Positions 43,543 to 52,333 of a stretch of DNA of 64,000 nt are shown here, piece after piece. A program made the position numbers and the translations under genes. The notes under the pieces are model-generated. The model saw only the letters and a list, made by a program, of their open reading frames with translations, was not told the DNA's origin and ran no database searches. How positions within the stretch are numbered: the stretch's first letter is position 1; each line of letters starts with the position of its first letter. Origin of the DNA: Streptomyces katrae (GTDB lineage: Bacteria; Actinomycetota; Actinomycetes; Streptomycetales; Streptomycetaceae); NCBI RefSeq assembly GCF_002028425.1, contig NZ_CP020042.1, positions 3,162,001 through 3,226,000 on the forward strand, read 5' to 3'.

Positions 43543-44946
43543 ATGGCGAGCATGGACGCCTTAGAGGAAGCAGCGGGGCGGGGAGACGGCGCCGGGCGGG
43601 AGGGCGCCGGGCGGGACACCTCCGCACGGGACGCCGTCCGGCGGCGGGATCTGGCCGTGCGGGCCGCCGTGGAGCAGGGGCTGCTGGACTCCGGGCCACT
43701 CGTCTGCCTGCTCGACACCGCCGGGATCCGCGCCTCCGCCGCCGCCCTCGCCGAAGCCTTCGACGCCGTCACCGCCCCCGGGACACCCGTCCTGCATGCC
43801 TTCGCCGCCAAGGCCGCCCCGCTGGTCCCCGTCCTGCGGCTGCTCGCCGACTGCGGCCTGGGCAGCGAGGTGGCCAGCCCCGGCGAGCTGGCACTGGCCC
43901 GGGCCGCCGGGATCCCGGCCGGGCGGATCGTGCTGGACTCCCCCGCCAAGACCACCGGCGAGCTGCGCGAGGCCCTGACCCTGGGGATCGCCGTCAACGC
44001 CGACAACCACCAGGAACTGGAACGGCTCGACGCCCTGATCGCGGCGGCCCCCACCCGTTCGCCCGTCGGCGTACGGGTCAACCCCCAGACCGGCGCCGGC
44101 GCCATCGACGCCCTCTCCACCGCCACCGCCACCTCGAAGTTCGGCATCGGCCTGCGCGACCCCGGCGCCCGCGAACGGCTCGTACGGGCCTGCCTGGACC
44201 GGCCCTGGATCACCCGGCTGCACGCCCACTCGGGCTCACAGGGCCTGCCCCTGCCCCTGATCGCACGGGGCGTACGGGAGCTGCACGCGCTCGCGGAGGA
44301 GATCAACGAGGCCGCCGGAACCCGCCGGATCGACACCCTCGACATCGGCGGGGGCCTGCCGGTGAACTTCACCTCGGACGAGCAGACCCCCACCTACGCG
44401 GAGTACGCAGCCGCCCTGCGCGAAACCGTCCCCGCCCTGTTCGACGGCTCGTACGGGCTGGTCACGGAGTTCGGCCGGTCGCTGCTGGCCAAGCACGGCA
44501 CGGTGCTCGCCCGCGTCGAGTACACCAAGTCCACCGGGGGCCGCCCCATCGCCCTCACCCACGCCGGGGTGCAGGTGGCCACCCGCACGGTCTACGCCCC
44601 GGCGGCCTGGCCCCTGCGGATCCTCCCCTACGACGCCAAGGGCACCCCGAAGACCGGCCCCGCCATAGCCCAGGACATCGCGGGCCCCGCCTGCTTCGCC
44701 GGGGACCTCCTGGCCACCGCCCGCGAACTGCCCGAGCTGGCCCCCGGCGACCTGATCGCCGTACCCGACACCGGGGCGTACGCCTTCACCGCCCACTACG
44801 GCTACAACAGCCTGCCCCGCCCGGCCGTCCACGGCTTCACCGCCGACCCCTCCGGCACCGTCCGCTTCACCCTGGTCCGCCCGGCGCAGACGCCGACGGA
44901 CCTGGTGGCGGAGGCGGGAGGGGCATACGGGGACGCCCTGCTGTAA
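43543..44946 (+). CDS. PLP-dependent amino-acid deaminase (alanine-racemase fold), TTA-containing
   Basis: A 467-residue fold-type III PLP enzyme like D-serine dehydratase/D-threonine aldolase and the Streptomyces 'amino acid deaminase'. HAFAAKAAPLVPVLRLL holds the Lys expected to bind PLP; DNHQEL, GVRVNPQTG, HAHSGSQGL and DIGGGLPVNF (phosphate loop) follow; the C-terminal domain ends near residue 440. Substrate unknown. Starts at ATG 43543 or 43552; in both cases the seventh or fourth codon is TTA (43561-43563), which only bldA tRNA reads, so expression should depend on bldA. Divergent from hutU across the palindrome. Confidence 0.85.
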   Translation: MASMDALEEAAGRGDGAGREGAGRDTSARDAVRRRDLAVRAAVEQGLLDSGPLVCLLDTAGIRASAAALAEAFDAVTAPGTPVLHAFAAKAAPLVPVLRLLADCGLGSEVASPGELALARAAGIPAGRIVLDSPAKTTGELREALTLGIAVNADNHQELERLDALIAAAPTRSPVGVRVNPQTGAGAIDALSTATATSKFGIGLRDPGARERLVRACLDRPWITRLHAHSGSQGLPLPLIARGVRELHALAEEINEAAGTRRIDTLDIGGGLPVNFTSDEQTPTYAEYAAALRETVPALFDGSYGLVTEFGRSLLAKHGTVLARVEYTKSTGGRPIALTHAGVQVATRTVYAPAAWPLRILPYDAKGTPKTGPAIAQDIAGPACFAGDLLATARELPELAPGDLIAVPDTGAYAFTAHYGYNSLPRPAVHGFTADPSGTVRFTLVRPAQTPTDLVAEAGGAYGDALL

Positions 44947-44983
44947 GAGCGGCGGCGGGGGCGAGGGCGGCAGGACCCTCCGG

Positions 44984-45000
44984 CCGGGCCCGCGGCCCGG
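44984..45000. terminator. Short GC hairpin between convergent genes
   Basis: CCGGGCC-CGC-GGCCCGG, 7-bp stem, between the deaminase and MurR/RpiR stops. Weak but the only hairpin in the 58-bp gap. Confidence 0.4.
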
Positions 45001-45004
45001 GTCG

Positions 45005-45847
45005 TCAGTCCACGAACAGCCCGCGCGCCGCGGCCCGGGCGTCGAAGGCCTCCAGTCGCGCCTGGGCGTCCGGCAGGGCGTCCGCCATGGCCTCCAGCAG
45101 CACCCGGCCCAGCAGCATCGGCGCGCACGCCGTGTCGAAGGCCAGCCCGGTGCCGACCGGCGCCGGGATCAGCAGGTCCGAGTAGCGGGCGACGGGCGCG
45201 AACGCCGAATCGGCCACCGTCACGGTGGTCAGCCCGGCCCCGCGCGCGTGCTCCAGGGCCTCCACCACCTCACGCGGGTGGCGGGGCAGCGCGAAGCACA
45301 GCAGCGCCGAGGCCCCGGCGCCGGCCGCCGCGTCGATCCGGTCGGCGAGCATCGAGCCGCCCTCGTCGAGGAGCCGCACGTCCGGATGCACCTTGGCGGC
45401 GAAGTACGCGAACCCGCGCGCCTGCGAGGACGCCGCGCGCAGCCCGAGCACCGGCAGCGGGGACGACCCGGCCAGCAGCCGGCCCGCCTCCTCCACCGGC
45501 GCCGGGTCCGCGAGCATCGTCGCCAGCCGCCGCAGGTTCTCGATCTCGCCCTCGACGGCCTGCTGGTACTCGTTGTACGACTCCTCGCGCGCGGCCCGCG
45601 GCGGCTCCGCCGGGGCCACCTCGCGCAGGTGCCGCCTCAGGGCGGGGTACCCGTCGAAGCCGAGGGCCACGGCGAACCGGGTCACCGACGGCTGGCTCAC
45701 CCCGGCCAGCTCGGCGAGCTCCACGCTCGACAGGAAGGGCACCTCGGCCGCGCCGCGCACCATGCAGTGCGCGATCCGCCGCTGGGTCGGGGTCAGCCGG
45801 TGCCCCTCGAAGAGCTTCTGCAGCCGCGCGGCCGGGTTGTCGCTCAT
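45005..45847 (-). CDS. MurR/RpiR family transcriptional regulator
   Basis: A 280-residue regulator: N-terminal RpiR helix-turn-helix (~1-80, LSSVELAELAGVSQPSVTRFAVALGF) and a C-terminal SIS sugar-isomerase-like domain (~125-260, LGLRAASSQARGFAYFAAKVHP, ALLCFALPRHPREVVEAL). SIS regulators respond to phosphosugars or other small ligands. Its position beside the hut/deaminase divergon suggests it represses hutU through the 43466-43513 palindrome. Its own upstream region has TGACTGAAT, resembling the TGACTGGAT edge of that palindrome, and a GTGCAC/TGCAT repeat set. Confidence 0.88.
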   Translation of the reverse strand: MSDNPAARLQKLFEGHRLTPTQRRIAHCMVRGAAEVPFLSSVELAELAGVSQPSVTRFAVALGFDGYPALRRHLREVAPAEPPRAAREESYNEYQQAVEGEIENLRRLATMLADPAPVEEAGRLLAGSSPLPVLGLRAASSQARGFAYFAAKVHPDVRLLDEGGSMLADRIDAAAGAGASALLCFALPRHPREVVEALEHARGAGLTTVTVADSAFAPVARYSDLLIPAPVGTGLAFDTACAPMLLGRVLLEAMADALPDAQARLEAFDARAAARGLFVD

Positions 45848-45888
45848 CGCGGGGCCCTCCGTCCGTCCGAGTGAGATATTCAGTCAGG

Positions 45889-45912
45889 GTGCACTCTGCA
45901 TGCACTTATGCA
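45889..45912. promoter_or_regulatory. TGCA-repeat cluster upstream of the MurR/RpiR gene
   Basis: GTGCACTCTGCATGCACTTATGCA (split here as GTGCAC, TGCATGCAC, ATGCA) contains several TGCA tetramers in direct and inverted order, 42-65 bp before the regulator start. A possible autoregulatory site. Confidence 0.35.
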
Positions 45913-45989
45913 GGACGGCAACCCGATGCCCACGATCCGGGCGCCCCCTGCACGGCCCGGGCCCCAGGCGGACCCTCACGCCGCCCAGC

Positions 45990-46200
45990 GCACCGGGGCC
46001 GGAGGCCCGGGGTCTGGGGCGCAGCCCCGAGCCTTGAGCCCGGCCGGCGCTTCAGGCCGGGGGTCTGGGGCGGAGCCCCGACTCTTGAGCCCCGCCGGCG
46101 TTTGAGGCGCGGGGGGCTGGGGGCGGAGTCCCCGGGAGCGGGGTGGGGGGCGGAGCCCCTGGGGGTACCTCCCAGCGGTGGCCGGGGGAGGAACGGAGGA
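45990..46200. repeat. G-rich intergenic repeat block
   Basis: At least three units built on GGGGCGGAGCCCC (near 46017, 46068 and 46112) joined by GAGCCC-GCCGGCG-TTT/CTTC-AGG segments, then CCCCTGGGGGTACCTCCC with GGGGGAGG. Typical of Streptomyces non-coding repeats. The whole gap 45848-46577 (730 bp) has no credible gene; frames are Gly/Arg/Pro-rich on both strands. A spot of lower GC at 46470-46500 may hold nothing more than spacer. Confidence 0.75.
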
Positions 46201-46577
46201 AGGGCGGGGCGGGGAGACGGCTCCGCCCAGCGGGACCCGGAGGGAGGGGCCGCCGTACCCCCGGGCCAGGCCCGGAGGGCGGGACGACGGCGGCCCCGCC
46301 GGGGACACGGGCCGGGTCAGGGCTGGCCGCGTCCTGAGGCGCCCCGCCCCTCCGGGAGCCGCTCCGGAGGCACGCTGACACCGCACATGGCGCCGACCGG
46401 ACCACCCGGACCCCCGGACGGCCCCGCCGACAACACCACTGTGCCGGTGCCGTGTTAAGCGGGTGCTGCCGTCACGTGTCGGGACCGTACCGTTTGCGCC
46501 AAGGGCCGGGAACAGCCCCCGGCCCGGCACCGACGGCCACCGGCCCCGGCGGCGACGGCCCCGGCCTCCCCTGAGGA

Positions 46578-47966
46578 CTACTTCGAGGTCTTCGCCAGGA
46601 ACGCCAGCAGGTCCTGCCGGCTCACCACACCGGTCGGCTTGCCCTCGACCAGCACGATCGCCGCGTCGGCCTCACCGAGCACGGACATCAGCTCGGACAC
46701 CGGCTCACCGGAACCCACCTGCGGCAGCGGCGCGCTCATGTGCTTCTCCAGCGGGTCGCCCAGCGAGGCCCGCTGCGCGAACAGCGCCGCCAGCAGCTCC
46801 TTCTCCACGACCGAGCCGATGACCTCGGCCGCCATCACGTCCGGGTGGCCCGCGCCCGGCTTGACGATCGGCATCTGCGAGACGCCGTACTCCCGCAGCA
46901 CCTCGATCGCCTGACCGACCGTCTCCTCCGGGTGCATGTGGACGAGCGACGGGATGCCGCCCTCCTTGTCCGCGAGGACGGCGCCGATGCGCGCGGCCGG
47001 ACCGGCCTCCTCCAGGAAGCCGTGACCGGCCATCCACTCGTCCGAGAAGATCTTGCTGAGGTAGCCGCGCCCGCTGTCCGGCAGCAGGACGACGACCACG
47101 TCGTCCGGCCCCAGACCCTCGGCGGCACGCAGCGCGGCGACGACCGCCATGCCGCAGGAGCCGCCGACCAGCAGCCCCTCTTCCTTGGCGAGCCGGCGGG
47201 TCATCTGGAAGGAGTCCTTGTCGGACACCGCGATGATCTCGTCGGTCACGTTCGGGTCGTAGGCGGTGGGCCAGAAGTCCTCGCCGACACCCTCGACGAG
47301 GTACGGGCGGCCACTGCCGCCGGAGTAGACGGAGCCCTCCGGGTCGGCGCCGATGACCTTGACCTTCCCACCGGACACCTCCTTGAGGTAGTTGCCGGTG
47401 CCGGAGATCGTGCCGCCGGTGCCGACGCCCGCGACGAAGTGGGTGATCTTCCCCTCCGTCTGCTCCCACAGCTCCGGACCGGTGGTCTCGTAGTGCGAAC
47501 GGGGGTTGTTCGGGTTGCTGTACTGGTCCGGCTTCCAGGCGCCCGGGGTCTCCCGGACCAGGCGGTCGGAAACGTTGTAGTACGAGTCCGGGTGCTCGGG
47601 GTCGACGGCGGTCGGGCAGACCACGACCTCGGCGCCGTACGCGCGCAGCACGTTGATCTTGTCGAGGGAGACCTTGTCAGGGCAGACGAAGATGCACTTG
47701 TAGCCCTTCTGCTGGGCCACGATCGCGAGTCCGACGCCCGTGTTGCCGCTGGTCGGCTCCACGATGGTGCCGCCCGGCTTGAGGGCACCGCTCTGCTCGG
47801 CGGCCTCGATCATCCGGACGGCGATCCGGTCCTTCACGGAACCGCCGGGATTGAAGTACTCGACCTTGGCAAGCACGGTGGCCTGCAGGCCTTCGGTCAC
47901 GTGGTTGAGCTTCACCAGCGGGGTGTTGCCGACGAGGCTGATCATCGAGTCGTGGAATTGCACCAT
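46578..47966 (-). CDS. Cystathionine beta-synthase
   Basis: A 462-residue PLP enzyme joining serine and homocysteine (reverse transsulfuration). FNPGGSVKDRIAVRM holds the PLP Lys; PTSGNTGVGLA the substrate loop; GTGGTISGTGNYL the phosphate loop; VGGSCGMAV the PLP nitrogen site. A C-terminal pair of CBS domains (~340-460, VGQAIEVLREYGVSQMPIV and LMSVLGEADAAIVLVEGKPTGVVSR) suggests adenosine-ligand control. No heme-binding N-terminus. ATG 47966 has GGAG 6 bases before; the TTG at 47975 is an alternative. Confidence 0.93.
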   Translation of the reverse strand: MVQFHDSMISLVGNTPLVKLNHVTEGLQATVLAKVEYFNPGGSVKDRIAVRMIEAAEQSGALKPGGTIVEPTSGNTGVGLAIVAQQKGYKCIFVCPDKVSLDKINVLRAYGAEVVVCPTAVDPEHPDSYYNVSDRLVRETPGAWKPDQYSNPNNPRSHYETTGPELWEQTEGKITHFVAGVGTGGTISGTGNYLKEVSGGKVKVIGADPEGSVYSGGSGRPYLVEGVGEDFWPTAYDPNVTDEIIAVSDKDSFQMTRRLAKEEGLLVGGSCGMAVVAALRAAEGLGPDDVVVVLLPDSGRGYLSKIFSDEWMAGHGFLEEAGPAARIGAVLADKEGGIPSLVHMHPEETVGQAIEVLREYGVSQMPIVKPGAGHPDVMAAEVIGSVVEKELLAALFAQRASLGDPLEKHMSAPLPQVGSGEPVSELMSVLGEADAAIVLVEGKPTGVVSRQDLLAFLAKTSK

Positions 47967-48088
47967 GTTCTCCAAGAAGGGGACTCCACGGGTTCTCCGG
48001 GAGGTCCGGCCAGAGTATGCGGAAAGGGATTGGCCGACCGGCAGTACGGGGCAGGAAGGTCAACACGACCGAGGAGGTGGCCTGAGAG

Positions 48089-49096
48089 GTGTCCAGAGCG
48101 AGAACGGCCCGCCGGATCGCGGCGGGGGCAGCGTACGGCGGGGGCGGGCTCGGGCTGGTCGGGGTGGCCGCGGTGGGGCTGGTGCTGGCGGAGGTGCAGT
48201 TCGCCAAGCGGACGGTGGGCACGGGCCTGCCGGACCCGCCGCGCGCGGACGGCCTGTACGGGAGCGAGTTCGGCGGGCCGGAGCTGAGCCCGGGGCCACT
48301 GCGGATGGCGATGCTGGGCGACTCGACGGCGGCCGGCCTGGGCGTACGGCGCGCCCGCCAGACGCCGGGGGCGCTGCTCGCCTCGGGGCTGGCGGCGGTG
48401 GCGGAGCGGCCGGTGGAGCTGCGGAACGTGGCGCTGTCGGGGGCGATGTCGGACGACCTGGACCGCCAGGTGTCACTGCTGCTGGACGGGGACGGACCGG
48501 CGCCGGACGTGTCCGTGGTGATCATCGGGGCGAACGACGTGACCCGGCGCATGCCGCTGACGCAGTCGGTGCGGCTGCTGACGGCCGCCGTACGGCGGCT
48601 GCGGCTGGCGGGGTCGGAGGTGGTGGTCGGCACCTGTCCCGACCTGGGCACGATCGAGCCGGTGTACCAGCCGCTGCGGTGGATGGCCCGGCGGGTGTCC
48701 CGCCAGCTGGCGGCCGCGCAGACCATCGGGGTGGTCGCGCTGGGCGCGCGGACGGTCTCGATGGGGGACATGCTGGGCCCGGAGTTCGCGGCGAACCCCC
48801 GGGAGATGTTCGGCCCGGACTCGTACCACCCCTCGGCGGAGGGCTACGCGACGGCGGCGATGGCCGTCCTGCCGACCCTGTGCGCGGCGCTGGGCGTGTG
48901 GCCGGAGTCGGACCGCCTGGACGTCTCCCGCAACGAGGACATGCTGCCGGTGGCCCAGGCCGCCTCGGCGGCGGCGGGCGAACCGGGCACGGAGGTCACG
49001 GCGGCCCGCGGCCCCTGGGCCATCCTCAAACACCGCCGCCGCCGACGCCTCCCCACGGAACCGGTCCCCGAACCGGCAACACCATCGGCCTCGTGA
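48089..49096 (+). CDS. SGNH/GDSL hydrolase with N-terminal anchor
   Basis: A 335-residue esterase. Residues ~15-37 are hydrophobic (signal anchor or uncleaved signal). MLGDSTAAGLG is the GDS block with catalytic Ser; NVALSGAMSDD supplies the Gly, IIGANDVTR the Asn, and DSYHPSAEGYA the Asp and His. Complete SGNH set. Substrate unknown, possibly an acyl group on lipid or wall polymer. Divergent from the CBS gene with 122 bp between starts. A repeat copy follows 45 bp behind. Confidence 0.88.
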   Translation: MSRARTARRIAAGAAYGGGGLGLVGVAAVGLVLAEVQFAKRTVGTGLPDPPRADGLYGSEFGGPELSPGPLRMAMLGDSTAAGLGVRRARQTPGALLASGLAAVAERPVELRNVALSGAMSDDLDRQVSLLLDGDGPAPDVSVVIIGANDVTRRMPLTQSVRLLTAAVRRLRLAGSEVVVGTCPDLGTIEPVYQPLRWMARRVSRQLAAAQTIGVVALGARTVSMGDMLGPEFAANPREMFGPDSYHPSAEGYATAAMAVLPTLCAALGVWPESDRLDVSRNEDMLPVAQAASAAAGEPGTEVTAARGPWAILKHRRRRRLPTEPVPEPATPSAS

Positions 49097-49140
49097 GCCT
49101 CGCGGGGGGCGGCGCGGGGGGCGCGGGGGGCGCCTGGTCG

Positions 49141-49349
49141 CTGATGCCGCCGGATGTCCCATGAACGTCCGTCCCGTTCCTTTGGGGGTTTCCCGGCAGT
49201 CTTCGGCATTTCGCGGCGGGACGGCCTGTCAAGGGTCGCCGTAGACGATCGCGAAGCGACGCGACGAAGGAGCGCCCTTGACAGGGTGGCCCGACGCGGA
49301 AGGACGATGAGACTGAAGGGAAAGCCCCAACCCCTCCCTGAGACCGCCC
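49141..49349 (-). repeat. Third copy of the dispersed repeat core
   Basis: About 209 bp matching the cores at 1-214 and 2130-2343, with the same ends (GGACATCCGGCGGCATCAG-type and GGCGGTCTCAG-type). CCTGTCAAGGG (49225-49235) and CCCTTGACAGG (49275-49285) form a perfect 11-bp stem enclosing 39 bp. None of the ~103-bp units is attached. It lies between an esterase and a thiolase gene without disrupting either. Confidence 0.88.
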
Positions 49350-49468
49350 GGCCGGGACCCCGGCCACCCCCACCCCCGGCCCGCCGGCATGTCCCGCCCC
49401 GCCCCGGCACCGCCGCCCCCGGCCCCTTGAGGGGGGCGATGGCGGGCCGGAGCGACGGGCATCACATC

Positions 49469-49501
49469 ACCGCCCCGGTGACCTCGACCGTACGGGGCGG
49501 T
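49469..49501. promoter_or_regulatory. Hairpin before the thiolase gene
   Basis: ACCGCCCCG and CGGGGCGGT, 9-bp arms around 15 nt, 51 bp before the thiolase start. Could be an operator or an attenuator. The rest of 49350-49551 is GC-rich with no gene. Confidence 0.4.
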
Positions 49502-49551
49502 AACTTCGCTTGCGGTCCCGCAACGACGCACGCACACCCCTTGGAGTCCCG

Positions 49552-50772
49552 ATGCCCGAAGCCGTCATCGTTTCCACCGCCCGCTCCCCCATCGGGCGCG
49601 CCGGCAAGGGGTCGCTGAAGGACGTCCGGCCGGACGACCTGACCGCCACGATCATCCAGGCCGCCCTCGCCAAGGTCCCCGAGCTGGACCCGCGCCAGAT
49701 CGACGACCTGATGCTGGGCTGCGGTCTGCCCGGCGGGGAGCAGGGCCACAACCTGGCCCGTATCGTCGCCGTGCAGATGGGCATGGACTACCTGCCCGGC
49801 ACCACGATCACCCGCTACTGCTCCTCCTCCCTGCAGACCTCCCGCATGGCGCTGCACGCCATCAAGGCCGGCGAGGGCGACGTCTTCATCTCCGCCGGTG
49901 TCGAGACGGTGTCCCGGTTCGTCAACGGCTCCTCCGACGGCATGCCCGGCACGCACAACCCGCTGTTCGCCGATGCCGAGGCCCGTACGGCCGCCGTCGC
50001 GCAGAGCGAGGGCAGCGACTGGCACGACCCGCGCGAGGACGGCCTGGTCCCGGACGCCTACATCGCCATGGGCCAGACCGCCGAGAACCTGGCGCGCCTC
50101 AAGGGCGTGACCCGCCGGGACATGGACGAGTTCGGCGTGCGCTCGCAGAACCTCGCCGAGGAGGCCATCAAGAACGGCTTCTGGGCCCGCGAGATCACCC
50201 CGGTCACCACCCCCGACGGCACGGTCGTCAGCAAGGACGACGGCCCGCGCGCCGGGGTCACCCTGGAGGGCGTGGAGGGCCTCAAGCCCGTCTTCCGTCC
50301 CGACGGCCTGGTCACGGCCGGCAACTGCTGCCCGCTGAACGACGGCGCCGCCGCGCTCGTCATCATGAGCGACACCAAGGCGCGGGAGCTGGGCCTGACC
50401 CCGCTGGCCCGGATCGTGTCCACGGGCGTGACCGCCCTGTCGCCCGAGATCATGGGCCTGGGTCCGGTCGAGGCGTCGAAGCAGGCGCTGAAGCGGGCCG
50501 GGCTGACGGTCGGCGACATCGACCTGTTCGAGATCAACGAGGCCTTCGCCGCGCAGGTCATCCCGTCCTACCGGGACCTGGAGATCCCCCTGGAGAAGCT
50601 GAACGTCAACGGCGGGGCCATCGCCGTCGGCCACCCGTTCGGGATGACCGGTGCCCGGATCACCGGCACCCTGATCAACAGCCTCCAGTTCCACGACAAG
50701 CAGTTCGGTCTGGAGACCATGTGCGTCGGCGGCGGCCAGGGCATGGCGATGGTGATCGAGCGCCTCAGCTGA
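49552..50772 (+). CDS. Acetyl-CoA acetyltransferase (thiolase)
   Basis: A 406-residue thiolase. RYCSSSLQTSRMA holds the nucleophilic Cys (~91), GGAIAVGHPFGMTGAR the catalytic His, and MCVGGGQGMAMVIE the second Cys. EINEAFAAQV is the thiolase signature. It condenses or cleaves acetoacetyl-CoA-type substrates; biosynthetic and degradative forms cannot be told apart. ATG with TTGGAG upstream. Confidence 0.95.
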   Translation: MPEAVIVSTARSPIGRAGKGSLKDVRPDDLTATIIQAALAKVPELDPRQIDDLMLGCGLPGGEQGHNLARIVAVQMGMDYLPGTTITRYCSSSLQTSRMALHAIKAGEGDVFISAGVETVSRFVNGSSDGMPGTHNPLFADAEARTAAVAQSEGSDWHDPREDGLVPDAYIAMGQTAENLARLKGVTRRDMDEFGVRSQNLAEEAIKNGFWAREITPVTTPDGTVVSKDDGPRAGVTLEGVEGLKPVFRPDGLVTAGNCCPLNDGAAALVIMSDTKARELGLTPLARIVSTGVTALSPEIMGLGPVEASKQALKRAGLTVGDIDLFEINEAFAAQVIPSYRDLEIPLEKLNVNGGAIAVGHPFGMTGARITGTLINSLQFHDKQFGLETMCVGGGQGMAMVIERLS

Positions 50773-50911
50773 GACGCGGGCCACAGCGCGCAGAGTGAGG
50801 GGTCCGGTACCGCTCCAGCCGGGCCCCCAGCTCCCGCAAGGGATCCTCTAGATCCATACGGTGTACTGACATCAGGTCTAATCCCGTCGCGGCCGACCTG
50901 TGACCGAATCT

Positions 50912-50940
50912 CCCCCAGGATGTGACCTTTGTCCTGGGGG
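50912..50940. promoter_or_regulatory. CCCCCAGGA/TCCTGGGGG stem in the 50.8-51.1 kb gap
   Basis: A perfect 9-bp stem with an 11-nt loop (TGTGACCTTTG), 140 bp after the thiolase and 150 bp before the next gene. It could end thiolase transcription or sit in the promoter of the next gene. The 318-bp gap is otherwise AT-richer, with no frame I accept. Confidence 0.45.
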
Positions 50941-51091
50941 ATCGGTATTTGCCCAGGTCAGACGCCATCCCCCTAGGGCCTCCAGGACGAAAGACCTGTC
51001 CATTTCATGACGTAATGCACTGCACGCCATTCCCAGCACAGGACAAGCTGATGTAGGAAGTCGGGGGATCGAACCAACCAGGAGTTAGTCA

Positions 51092-51904
51092 GTGAGCGCC
51101 ATGTCTCTTGCCCTGCTGCTGACCACGGCCGCTGCCACGGCCGTGGGCGCTGCTGCGCTGCACGCCGTACACGGACTGCGCAAGCAGGTGTCGGCCCTGC
51201 GCGATGAGCTCGCCCTGCCGGCCAACGCCCGCGGCGCGAGCGTCCCGCACGCCCGCAGCGCCGTCGAGTCCCCCGCCGCCGAGATACGGGCCGCCGTGGC
51301 CGCCGCCCTCGCCGAGGAGCGCGAGCGCGAGCTGGCCGAGGCGCGGGCCTTCTGGGCCGCGCAGGAGGCGCGTGACGCCGCCGACGCCCCGTCCCTGCTG
51401 GGCGGGCTGCCGGGCCTGGGCGAGGAAGGCCCCGTCTTCCTGCCCCGGCAGGCGGACCTGGTCGGCCTGGAGCCGGTCCTGGGCGACGACCTCGCCGACG
51501 AGTACCCGGAGGACTCGGCCGAGCTGGCCGCGGCCCGCCGGCGCCACCCCTCCCACCCGGACTTCGTCCCGGTCCAGCCGCACCCCGGCGCCGACCACGA
51601 GCGCACGGTCAGCCGCCTGGAGGAGCTCGCGGAGGCCCGTACGGCCCTCGCGGACGTCCGTCCCGGCCCGCTGGGCACCCTCGACGTGTACGTCTTCACG
51701 GACGGCACCACCCTGTGCATGACCCCGGGCCACCGGGAGACCGCGGAGCGCCTCGCCGAGGCCCTGCGTTCGGGTACGGCCCCGGTCCTGCTGGGCGGCT
51801 CGGGCATCTCCGGCGCCTACGCGCTGACCTTCTCCTGCGGTGACACCGAGGACCCGGACAGCAACGTCTACATCCTCGCCGACCGCGTCATCGCATCGCT
51901 CTGA
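51092..51904 (+). CDS. Conserved hypothetical protein with N-terminal membrane anchor
   Basis: A 270-residue protein not matched to a named family. One N-terminal hydrophobic helix (ALLLTTAAATAVGAAALHAV), a coiled-coil-prone Ala/Glu-rich stretch (~60-95, EERERELAEARAFWA), an acidic middle, and a C-terminal ordered domain (~190-270: LGTLDVYVFTDGTTLCMTPGHRETAERLAEAL, VLLGGSGISGAYALTF). GTG with AGGAG 8 bases upstream. The stop overlaps the convergent neighbour by 17 bp. Known to me only as a conserved Streptomyces gene. Confidence 0.8.
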   Translation: MSAMSLALLLTTAAATAVGAAALHAVHGLRKQVSALRDELALPANARGASVPHARSAVESPAAEIRAAVAAALAEERERELAEARAFWAAQEARDAADAPSLLGGLPGLGEEGPVFLPRQADLVGLEPVLGDDLADEYPEDSAELAAARRRHPSHPDFVPVQPHPGADHERTVSRLEELAEARTALADVRPGPLGTLDVYVFTDGTTLCMTPGHRETAERLAEALRSGTAPVLLGGSGISGAYALTFSCGDTEDPDSNVYILADRVIASL

Positions 51905-52232
51905 CTTCCGCCCGCTCCACCAGCGCCACGGCCTCGTCCAGCAGTTCGGACGGGGCCTTCGCGCTGCCGGGGCCGGCGGCGCGCAGCGCCTCGGCCAGGT
52001 CCAGCCCGGCCACCGCCAGCTGGTCCCCGACGACGAAGACCCCCTCGTCGGGCATCACGCGCGCCGGAGCCGCCCCCGAGGGGTCCTCCAGCCGCTGCGC
52101 CCGCACGGCCAGCTCACGGGCCAGCTCCAGGGCCTCCGCGGCGGCGCCGCGCTGGAGCCGGCTCTGCGGGGCGGCCCGCAGCCGGTCGGCGAAACGTTCC
52201 ACGGCGGCGGTCAGGGGCGAGGTATCGAGCAC
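51888..52232 (-). CDS. Conserved hypothetical protein
   Basis: A 114-residue, mostly helical, Ala/Leu-rich cytoplasmic protein, family not recognised. The GTG at 52232 gives VLDTSPLTAAVERFADRL; the upstream extension to 52289 is less likely. It ends inside the 3' end of the convergent gene (17-bp overlap). No motifs seen. Confidence 0.65.
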   Translation of the reverse strand: MLDTSPLTAAVERFADRLRAAPQSRLQRGAAAEALELARELAVRAQRLEDPSGAAPARVMPDEGVFVVGDQLAVAGLDLAEALRAAGPGSAKAPSELLDEAVALVERAEVRAMR

Positions 52233-52333
52233 CCGGCCGACCTTACGCGCCGCCCGGGCACCATTGCCAACGGGCGAACTCTCCGGCACGGTGCAGTGAA
52301 GAGAACAGCACGGCGATACCTCCGGAGGCGCCC

